A stretch of 64,000 nucleotides of DNA, taken from contig JANPYM010000012.1 in assembly GCA_025890175.1 (NCBI GenBank), forward strand, positions 655,325 through 719,324. Direction: 5' to 3'. This stretch comes from Ciborinia camelliae. Its lineage: Eukaryota; Ascomycota; Leotiomycetes; Helotiales; Sclerotiniaceae. A program made the translations under genes and the position numbers. Positions 21,687 to 30,975 of the stretch are shown here, piece after piece. The first letter of the stretch is position 1. Each line of letters opens with the position of its first letter. The notes under the pieces are model-generated. The model saw only the letters and a list, made by a program, of their open reading frames with translations. It ran no database searches and was not told the origin of the DNA.

Positions 21687-24600
21687 CTAAGAGGATAAAA
21701 AAGAAGGCTTCGCAGTGGTTAAGGTTGAATTACCAGGTGCAGCGTTTATTCCTGGAACTGGAAGACGCGATCTAGAAGAGCTCTCCTGTCTAGCTGCGAC
21801 TGATGTATTTTGCAAACTGCGTGGTACAGGAATTGTTTGATGGGCTGAGGAAGGTTGTCGAAGACGTGAGCTTGTAATGGACTCTTGGTTCGTCGGCAGA
21901 TTTTTTTGCGACCAGTTCTGTGGGGCTCGCAAGGCTGAAGTAGAACCCTGTGCTCTGTTGCTCTGCGACCAATGAGAAGGTGCTTGAAGCTCTCCGGGTG
22001 AATTTCCAGGTTGAGGTATTCGGGAACGATATGGTACCCGACCTCCAGGAGAAGTCAAATTTCGCTCGGGGGCGTTGAGTAAGGAATCGTAGCCAAATGT
22101 GCGGGCACCTCTCGAAACTGGAGAGCCGGTGAAAATGTTGTGGTTGCTTTGAAGCTCACGAGCTCTATCAACGCGCAATCTATCACGTTCGGCAGAATCT
22201 GGCGCAGGAAAAGCCTGTAGTTCTCTGGTGGGGCTAAGTAAAGTAGGAGCTTGCAAATTCCTGGCAGGATTGAATGCAGTAGGAGCTTGTATTTCTCTAG
22301 CAGATTCGAGTACAGAGGCAGTAGAAGCCTGAAATTTCTTGGCAGCTTTGCGTGATTCTTCTTCTGCGAACTGGTCTTTGGATTCGTGAGATATTTGTTT
22401 GAGGCGAGCGGTGGTCTCAAGATCGTTTGATCCGGGTTGCTGACGAAGAGTGCCGTTTGGATGACGTAGTGCACAAAGAGCCACGAATTCTTCCTCTTCA
22501 AGAGTGTTGCGATATCTATCACTCAAAACTTTGTATCTGACACTAGCAGTAAGTTCTGGATGAGGATCTGGTTGACGATTGAGGAGTGCACGCGATCTGC
22601 GACGCTCACGCTCACGCTCAATGGCTGGATCTGGACCTTGAATTTTGTCCGATTCGGGTTGCTGACGAAGAGTACCGTTTGGATGACGTAGTGCACAAAG
22701 AGCCACGAATTCTTCCTCTTCAAGAGTGTTGCGATATCTATCACTCAAAACTTTGTATCTGACACTAGCAGTAAGTTCTGGATGAGGATCTGCTTTACGA
22801 AATAAAAGCGAACGTGCAAATCTAGCCTCGATTTCTTCCTGAGTTCGAACTGGAGGAGCTTGAGATTCTTGGATGGCTTGAGATGCTCGGCGAGCTTTGA
22901 GTTCTTCCCTTTGAACTTCAGCTCTTCCAAGATTGGCAACAACCCGAGGGTCAGGATCTGGATAACGCCTTGTAAGTCCGTGTGTAACCGTAGCTTGCAA
23001 TTCCGAATTTTGGCTCAATCCGACCTCTTGGCTGATTGACGTCTTCTTCCTGGGAAGCTTCCCCGAATTTGAGCTTTGGAAATAAGCACGATAAGCGCCC
23101 TCTGGGTCACTTTCTTCTGCAGCTTCACGAAGTGTATCAGAATTGATCCACTTGTCAGGTTCTTCCCTGGAATGTTGTCTACCGCTTGAAGTACCGGCAA
23201 CGTGCGACTCAGCTCTTCGTGAGGGGCGATTCTGAGAGGAAATTTGATCTTGATGAACAAATTTTCGCGACTCGCGGAGACCTGAATTACCACCGAAACG
23301 ATGGTACCGCGAAGAAGGTTTTGGCAAATCAGAGCCAGGGCCACGTTCTTCGTTGGATAGTGGCAGTGCGCCGACTATCACGTGCGAACGATGGGCACGG
23401 TCTGATGTGCCACCTTCTCCGTGGGATCTCCTTGAATTTTGAAAATCCACAGAACCGTGGAGTTCATCAAATTCTCGCTCCACACCTCGATACGCAGCCA
23501 ATACAGCCTCGTTTTCGAGATATGAAGCTCCCTTTTCCCCAGAGAAGCGCTCTTGGCGGGCCTTATCAGACTCCGCCTCAAGAGGCTTTCCCTGTGGCGC
23601 ACCCTCACGATGAGTAATCCCCAAGGCATTATGGTTGTACTCGGAAGAATTGGCTTGGTCCCCCTATAAACAAATAAAAGATTGAGTCAGCAATTATTGG
23701 ATTGGATTGGATTGTAACATTGGATGGTTGAATTGTGAGTGACATGGTGACATGGTGACATTGTACTATGTATGTAGCCAAGCCCAAGCAAGATAATTTG
23801 AAGCCAAGACAGGATCATTAAATGATTTGGACAATAAACAAACAAATAACCAGACAAACAGCCAAACAAACAATCAGGAATCAAACTTACAAATCTTTCG
23901 ACAACATTGTCCAAAACCTCCTCCTCTTCCCCAACACCACCAACACCACCAGCACCAGCAGATCTAGACTCTCTACTTCGAAAAATTAAAGTAGAGAATC
24001 TAGATCTGAGTGTGGGGTGTGGCTTTGCTGAAGGTCCAGGTCCAGGATTCTGAAAAGTAAGACAAAGTTAGTAATCAAGAGCGGCTACATTTTAGTTTGA
24101 TTTCCAAAATCAACGTCCAACTTACTTTCAGTGCACCAAACATGGTGCGATGCTCCAGTCTCAGTTTCTTCAAGAGCCCCATCTTTGCCTCGTGGATCTC
24201 TGTAAGTCTGTTGACTTCAGAGAAAAATTTATTCAAGAAGTTGTTGACTTGAGAATTTATGGCTGGACTCAAAAATAAATTCTGCAGAGATATTCGTTGC
24301 AGACGTGACTTTGTGGAAATTGATGGCGTGAGAGTATTTGACAAGGGTAAAAAGTTGGTAATGGAACCAGAAGAGGCCTGGGGAAAATATTTTGATGAGC
24401 TAGCTTGCTCAAGTAATCGATTAGTCGGCGACCCAACAGCTTTTGGCCAACCAGAATGGACATGAACAATACCATCAGAGCTAACCCCCTTAAGCTCTCG
24501 ATTAGTCGGCAAGTTAAGAGCTTTTGGCCAACCAGAAGAAATTCTAACAATACCACCAGAGTTTTCAATTTCTTTGGTGTCATCTTTCAACAAGACTGTA

Positions 24601-26015
24601 CGTTGCACCTTGTTATCCTTCTTGTCTACTTCAGCCATTTCTCCCTCTCTTTCAGCAATAAAAAGCTCCTGGATGTCTTCTTCATCACGTATAGCTTTCC
24701 TTTTGGACCTTGACCTTGAATGCCTCCCCGCCCAACTCCCAAGTATCATTTGATCAGAAGAGCCGACTTGAAGAGCAGATGGGTAGTCAGATTCAGTCAT
24801 CATACCTGTGGTTACAATTTTGCCATTGGTATCATCATCTTCAAGCTCTGTAGTGGTCGAAAGATCGGAATGTCTGTTGGGAATGGTGAATGACTCTACC
24901 AACTCTGCGAAAGAAACCGATAGCTTCCGACGTGGCTTTTTAAAGGAGCCCAGCTTGGATGTATGAGGCGTCTTCCCCCTCGTTAAATCTCTTGCTGAAG
25001 TTTGCGTGCTGTCGTTTGGTCGAGGGCCCTGCGACAATTTTCCAAAAGCATGGTCCCACATATGTGGTCGTGCTTGTTCGGTTGGCAGAACTTCTTGAGG
25101 GCTCATTTCAGGCATGATCGGAGTGGCGGCAACGTTAAGAGGGATATAATTTGAGGCATTGTTCCTTGTCTGACGTTGCAACGCAGGCTCAAAGAGCGCC
25201 TTTCTCGTTATCGGAGGTGCTCTGCCAATGCGTTCATCTGAAAACTGCTCTCTTCCCTCGAGACGCAGCTTCTGATCGGTTGCTTTTCTGAGGACATTTT
25301 GCGAATGTACCCGCTCAATTCGCTTAGTTCGCTCTTCTCCAGTTTCCGCGAGTGCTTGAAAATTGCCACCCAAGTTTGCTCCCGTTTTGTCTAATTCAAT
25401 CTTCCCATTCACCCCCCTGGCAGGCGCAATTGGCGGAATGTACCGCGCTGGAGCTGGGTTGAGGCGATCAAAGCGGTATCCAAGTCTTGGGGTAAGTACT
25501 GGCTTGCTCCTATCGAGAAGTTTGTGTACAGTTTTCTTCTTTCTTGGCCTGAATAGTCTTTTTAGCTTAGCCCTTAGAGGATCCTTGTTCCGAATCTTGT
25601 TGTTTAGACCTTTCGGAAGGTATACAAAATCTGGATCAAGGTTAGGGTTCTTTTTGCGTGCGGCTTTGAGTGCCTTCTTGCGAGTTGCTTTCTCTTCTCG
25701 GGTTGGCTTTGGAGGCTTAATGGTAGTACCAGTCATTAAGGAAACCCTTGTTGAGCCTTGTGAACGCGTCTGGCTAAACGAAGTCTCTATTATTGTTGAA
25801 ATGACTGTCGTGATCGATGACCTGGTTTCCGAGATATCACCAATTGTTTCCAAATTTGTCTCTTGGGTAGAAGTAGCGGAATTAGTGGTTTTCTTTATGC
25901 CTTCACCTCGAACAGGAGGTCTTGCAACATTGCCATAGACTCCAGAATGCCTGTTATGTGAACGTCTTGCAAGCGAATGTCTCCTGGGGGTTCTTGGCAG
26001 AGGCGCCATTGGCAT
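21687..26015 (-). CDS. Large low-complexity hypothetical protein (possible N-terminal part of the adjacent kinase)
   Basis: Exons 26015-24126, 24049-23891 and 23663-21687 (introns 76 and 227 nt) give 1341 residues. The N-terminal half is basic (KKALKAARKKNPNLDPDFVYLPKG) with a repeated NLPTNREL/GSPTNRLL, SSGWPKAL/HSGWPKAV pair; then a possible coiled-coil NNFLNKFFSEVNRLTEIHEAK, a Gly-Val-Glu linker, and a C-terminal half dominated by Arg, Ser and Gln. Two near-identical 40-residue modules (DPHPELTASVRYKVLSDRYR...) lie in tandem, 74 residues apart. I do not recognise a family. If the putative intron 21733-21681 is used, the reading frame continues without a stop into the kinase, giving 2197 residues. 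Confidence 0.7.
22438..22790. repeat. Near-identical 125-bp direct repeat inside the large hypothetical protein gene
   Basis: The stretch GACGAAGAGTGCCGTTTGG...GATGAGGATCTG at about 22442-22567 recurs at about 22664-22789, differing at only a few positions (for example GTGCCG versus GTACCG). Each encodes the same protein module. The period is 222 bp, or 74 codons, so the frame is kept. Confidence 0.9.
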
Positions 26016-27100
26016 AAGAACCTCGGCAGAAAAAGCTTTAAGATCGTCGTGGATATAAGGTAACCGACACTCTTGTAAAGGATTTGAAGCTGTTTACCAA
26101 GAAGGAAGAATTTTAAAGAAGGAAAAGCTATCATGCGCAAGCAGAAGATAGACTAGTTCAGTATGGGAAGTTATAAAACGATCTAGCCATTGAATTGGAG
26201 CTGAAGGCAATGCGGCGAGAATATTTCTGGAAAATTGAAGCTGGATGATGAGAATATACTGGGGTGCGCGATTTATAATTCCCCAGAATTTTCATCTCAA
26301 GCTTGGTTGGGATGGTAGTAAACACGGGAGATACCGGCATCGGACCCTCCCCCTTTCTTCACTCCTCCAACAACCATTAATGTCCTCACAAATTAGTTTC
26401 CCAACTCATTTGTTTGATATTTGAGTGTCTATAAAGAATAAGAAGTAAGTGGCTTTCACCTCTAATTCTCCCTGAATGAATGTGACTTTTTGAAGTCAAG
26501 ATATACCTCTTGTAGTTTCTGCTTTTCTGGTCAGCCTTATGAAGCATGTCTGTTCTGCTAGTAAATTCCAAGTATCAAAGACGAATCTAGATTTCCCCGC
26601 AGATAGGGACCGACAGGGATTCGATCAAGTAATATAACACACAATTAAAATTCAATACTAATATCAGTAAATTTGAGCTTCTCGAGATGCTGATTGGGAG
26701 ATTTACCGAGATAGAGTTTTCCTTGTAGTGTTTCAAACTGAAGACATGCCACTCTGCTGCAACCTGCTTTGAACTGGTAAGTGACTGTATAGATCGAAGA
26801 GCTCCATCAAATTATCCATCATCTTTTGAACAAACCTTTACCTTGTTTGATCATGTCTTGCAATACTTGTCTTTATTCTTTGAATTCATATCTTTTATTT
26901 GATAAAGTGCTTGTTGTCAAAGCAGTCAAGACCACAAAAATCTGCTGGGACCTGCTGTTGTGCAGCCCAGAAAGAGACTGTTGCTTGTAAGTATTATCTT
27001 TCTTCTTCCATCATCTCCTTCCCCTCTGGCCTACTCCCCAATCATAAAGAGGTATCCTACTTCTTGTGGATGAGCTGTGAGTTATTTGCTCAAGCTCCTC
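26016..27100. other. Upstream region of the large hypothetical protein gene; no further gene
   Basis: Probably promoter and 5' leader for the minus-strand gene near 26015. Farther right nothing coding is seen; frames are short and change often. Confidence 0.45.
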
Positions 27101-28060
27101 AACAGAGAAGCCTTTTTATGCTGCTGGTCGCGTTTAATTCACCCGAACCCACTCACTCTCTTGAGTGCATCTTCATCACTGTTGCTAAGCAGCAGATGAC
27201 CTGCAGACTGCTGTCACTATGCTCTATTTTCTGTTGAGTGTAGAGTCTATCTGTTGGGAAATCTGGTGCTATTCTAAATGCCTACATTCTCGTTTTTTGT
27301 TCGAGTCACATAATGGCTTACATGGTCTGATTGGTATCTTGCTAACACCATGGAGATTGAAACCTAGATCATCAAATACAAGCAGACGTTCTCGAGTACA
27401 AGTCTATCCTTTCAGCTCAACTGACCGACCTTCTGCTACTCTCATTGATTGCCAATACAACTTGAGATGAGAATATGGTAAGTTCTTCAAGTTACAACTA
27501 TGCTTATCTTCCTTCTTTCTCGTTCAAGTTTGACGGCAGTCTACCCGATCTGCTTGGTACTATGCTAACAAAATCAAGATTGACCTTCAGAAGACCACAT
27601 GCGAGCAGATACCATCGAATATGATCGGTCCTTCAAGTCCAAGTGACCATATGCTGCACTCGCTGATGGCTGATTCAACATGTGATCAATTTGGTAAGCT
27701 CTTCCTTCAAGTTACAGCCACACAGCACCTTCTGATAACACATAGCTTACCTGGCTCACCTGTACTGTTTAAAACGATACTCTGTTGCTCTAGACGTTAA
27801 CCGCTGGTCGGGTATGCTTGTAAGACCTCAGGAATGTGGTAAGTTCCTCTTGCTTAAGTTCTATCAATCCGTGTGATAGCTGCTAATATGATTTACAGCA
27901 ACTCACTTGATCAAGATAACGTCGATATCCTTGCTGCCAGCTGCTGGTCGGTAAAGCTCGCAAGATATCAGGACTTTGTAAGTTCGTCCATCCAGTTTGA
28001 AACTTCTCACAGTTGCTAATATCATATATAGTGCCTCGAAAAAGACTTACTGATATGGTT
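27100..28060 (+). repeat. Decayed exon-intron module repeated in tandem
   Basis: A GTAAGYTC...TTCAAGTT donor-like word recurs at 27478, 27694, 27839 and 27978, each followed by a T/C-rich stretch and a TGCTAAYATNAT or GCTAAC branch-like word. Between them, exon-like segments share GCTGCTGGTCGG...GCTYGYAAGAYMTCAGGA (clearest at 27809-27838 and 27946-27977; a weaker GCTGCTGGTCGCG at 27122). Spacing is 139-216 bp. No open frame runs through them, so if this was a multi-exon gene it is dead or heavily spliced. Confidence 0.5.
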
Positions 28061-28922
28061 TCAGCTGCTGGCATTTTTCTTATTGTCGAGACCTTACTCG
28101 AAGAGTTTGAACACCGAAAACCTCGAAGACAATAAATTTTACAACATGGACCAGAACCATACCTGCCATTATAATGCATGGTGTCTCATGGTGGTGCCCT
28201 TGGTTGTTCTCACCGTTCAACTCTTCCACATACTATCTCCCACAACAGCAAGAGCCTTGCAGACTTGTTTGGTCCCTTAATGATCAAGACTACTCTCAAA
28301 CAAATCGTGGTGTTGTCATTACCAAAACAAACAAGAGACCAACGGCTGGTTTTTACTATCTTCTCCCTACAGTTGAAACGCTGCATACCAACAGCAACAG
28401 TGATCTGCCACCTGTTCCTTAGTCTCAGTCACAATTAAGCAAAGTATCGTGTTGGTGTCGGCGATAAGTTAAATTCAACCGTTAACGATGAGCCAAGGGT
28501 AGAAGCTCTTCCATCCTAGCTCACCATCAAGTCAACTCTTGCAACTTCTCATTAACCACGCCGTGTGGCTGACCCATCTCAAGATATGTTTTGGCTGCTG
28601 TTTCGTTCTCTTCATCGAGGAAGGAGATCAACAGCGCGCCTTGACACAAATGCGGGGTGTTTATTGCGCGGAAACTGATCCATGCGTATCAGCACCGCCA
28701 CTCCAAAGAACAAATCACCCCCCTCTCCCCCTCCTTCCAGAACCTAACCTTCGCATTGCTACCCCAAAGCATAATTAGGCTTCTTTGCCCTTCTTTCCAC
28801 TACCTGGTCTGGAATGGCATGTTAATTACACCCTCGAGAGAGTCTATGGATACTCGTGATGTGCAGGGAGAGCTGTGGCCTTCCATCAGGATGGTCCAAT
28901 AAGCACGATCGCTGCATTGCAT

Positions 28923-29967
28923 ACATGTCTACACATGCTCCATTGCTTGGATACTACGGCTCTCCTCAACCAATGAGTCAATTCATTGACCGAAACAATG
29001 CTACCGGTCTTCATGGTGGTTTGTCTGGTTATGTCACTGAGGACGAGCTCAGATCATTCTTCTTGTGTGGTAAAGGAACCTACAAGCTGCTGAGATGGCT
29101 ATTAACCAGATGCAAGGTTACCCATGGCGGCACCAGTCAACCATGAGTTTGAAGAGGAAGTATCCGAATACCTCTTTAAACGTGCCGTTGCAAGCTTATG
29201 CTAAACCTGAGCCGAGCTTCTGTAGGGCGACTTATAGCAAGCCGGTGCAGAGCGCGGAAAGTTGTAAGTCATCCCGTTTTACAGGTGGCTTAAGGAACGT
29301 GCCAGTTCTACGCGAAGGCGTACCGTGGCCCCAGGCAGCCAGAGAAAGACTTGCCGGGGATCTATCAAAAAGGCAAATCACCATGGTCAGAAAATACAAG
29401 GATGGGTCGTCTCTAGCAGTTTCAGCTGGAGATGATCCTGATTTGTTGGACAATCTTCCTGACCATGGTGATTTGCCTTGCTGGTAGATCCTTCTACTTC
29501 TCAAAGTCCATATCATGCTACAAGACAAGGGCATGACTTTCCTCCCATGCTTTCCAACAACAAGCCTAGTGTGTTTGTGTGCCTGCGGTTCGAGGACGCT
29601 GATGAGTCATTTGGTGTTGCAGAAGACCTCTATGATGGGGATACTTGGATGCGAGACCTTTACCACAGTGACCACACATTGTGTAATTGTCTTTGGGCTA
29701 TTATCTGGACCTTTACATGGCATGTTGGGGGCACTGACATGCATCGCTGTTCCATCAAAACGCAAAGCTATCGGATGCGTTGTCTGCAGTCCGGCATTCA
29801 GATATGGAAGCGGTGTCTCCCGCCAAGGCGCTTCAGCCCAGATCCTTTTCGATTGCACTTATTGTGCTAAGAACTATTACGCAGAATCCGATGGCCCTTT
29901 GTCATGGCTGTGGTCCCAATAGTAGCATTAGATATTGCTCAATTGCATGTCTTCTAGCACGGTCTCG
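28923..29967 (+). pseudogene. Degenerate coding remnants ending in a fungal MYND-like zinc-finger segment
   Basis: From ATG 28923 one frame reads MSTHAPLLGYYGSPQPMSQF and on to VTEDELRSFF, then sense continues in a different frame as AAEMAINQMQGYPWRH. At 29885-29967 there is ALCHGCGPNSSIRYCSIAC, the Cys spacing of MYND-like fingers found in many ascomycete proteins of unknown function. The pieces sit in different frames and are separated by stops and an inverted repeat, so the locus looks like one or more decayed genes. A live, many-intron gene is less likely but not excluded. Confidence 0.4.
29358..29492. repeat. Long imperfect inverted repeat around CACCATGGTCAG
   Basis: A perfect 20-bp arm AGGCAAATCACCATGGTCAG (29371-29390) pairs with 29459-29478. 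The pairing continues imperfectly outwards (GATCTA/TAGATC) and inwards towards a centre near 29424 (GTCGTCTC/GAGATGATC). It explains why similar peptides appear on both strands here. Could be a fold-back element or an inverted duplication of decayed coding DNA. Confidence 0.85.
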
Positions 29968-30130
29968 AATTTTGTCCGGAATGACATTAAACTACCACCT
30001 GGTCTCAGCGAGGTTGAAAATCCAGTCTAAGAAACCCATTTGGGCCCTTTCCCTTGGGTATGTGGTGAATCTTCGATTTGCACCTTTGAGATTGTGCTAA
30101 CAAAATTTAGGACCAGGTTGGAACGATGGC

Positions 30131-30160
30131 CGAAAGTGCTCCTCGGGGAGGACACTTTCG
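30131..30160. repeat. Short hairpin CGAAAGTG/CACTTTCG
   Basis: Eight-base perfect arms at 30131-30138 and 30153-30160 with a CTCCTC/GGGGAG inner pairing. It lies in relic DNA just upstream of another hairpin at 30221. Confidence 0.5.
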
Positions 30161-30220
30161 CGATGGTCGTGGCGCAAGCCGCGAGCCTTCAGCTAGCCAT
30201 CCTCCTCCTGGAAGTATCGA

Positions 30221-30263
30221 CAGGGTAGTAGCTGGTACTTCTTGTACCGGCTACTCGACCCTG
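30221..30263. repeat. Hairpin with CAGGGTAGTAGCTGGTAC arm
   Basis: Arm 30221-30238 pairs with 30244-30263 across a TTCTT loop, with one G:T pair and a two-base bulge. It lies 45 bp left of the LTR-like element at 30308. Function unknown. Confidence 0.6.
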
Positions 30264-30307
30264 AATAAGAATCGAGAAATGGATCTAGAGCGGGATCAAA
30301 ATGAATC

Positions 30308-30429
30308 TGTTGGGATAATCATATGATATGGCACAGTACCGCAAGCGCATTCGAAAAAACAAGCCGAAATACAATACGATACTATAGTATAGTATAATTC
30401 CGTCTTCACCACCCATGGTGATACCAACA
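30308..30429 (+). mobile_element. Small LTR-like element, copy 4, with GAATC target duplication
   Basis: 122 bp beginning TGTTGGGATAATC and ending CCATGGTGATACCAACA, flanked by perfect GAATC on both sides (30303-30307 and 30430-30434). Its ends match the element at 13303-13493 over most of their length, with a deletion of the GC-rich middle part. TG...CA ends and the 5-bp duplication indicate LTR-type integration. No internal coding region or partner LTR was found nearby. Confidence 0.7.
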
Positions 30430-30741
30430 GAATCCCCCAGGACCTTCCGCGCCTATGCCAAACTTATCCAACTCCCCGGAGGTCACCAAGCCAAAGCCGA
30501 GATAAGCCGAGGGGGCCGCGGGCTACCCAATGGTTCAAAGTGTAAAGTACTTTATGGTATGTATGTGTATGATGATTCTTGATTCCTCAGAAATGCTAAG
30601 GTGGATCTCTTATATAGAGGATGTTGTAGTACTTACTAATCCGTACGCTAGTCAGTTCGTACGGCCCCTATGTACGATCACATGATTGTACCGACAGAAA
30701 CATTTTGGGATCCCTCAAATTGGGGCGGCTGTCCCCGCCCG

Positions 30742-30768
30742 AAAAGCGACCGAAAAGTCAGTAAACTA
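30742..30768 (+). repeat. 27-bp dispersed direct repeat, copy A (copy B at 32499-32525)
   Basis: The words AAAAGCGACCGAAAAGTC and AGTAAACTA form an identical 27-base block at both places, 1757 bp apart, with unrelated flanks. It may be the remnant of a small element or a duplicated functional site. Confidence 0.85.
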
Positions 30769-30885
30769 CTGGCATGCTCCGAATGGGAGAAAAGGCCTGA
30801 GGGTCTAGGGGTATTACTCCTCGAATTGAGTGCCCCCCCCGCCTCTCGAGGAAACATTGCCGATCGTCTGCCAATGTTAATTTCG

Positions 30886-30975
30886 GTATCGGAGTTATTC
30901 ATCGTATCGGAGTTATTCATCGTATTGGAGCTATTCATCGTATCGGAGCTATTCATCGTATTGGAGCTATTCATC
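30886..30975. repeat. 18-bp tandem repeat, five copies
   Basis: Five head-to-tail copies of GTATYGGAGYTATTCATC with alternating C/T differences. The length is a multiple of three, so it reads as a six-residue repeat in all frames, but no gene around it was recognised. Confidence 0.95.

Noticed and set aside
30126..30326. MAESAPRGG start resembling the N-terminus of ribosomal protein S2, preceded by a CTAACAAAATTTAG acceptor-like word
   Set aside because: Similarity stops after about 15 low-complexity residues and no ribosomal S5-type domain follows.
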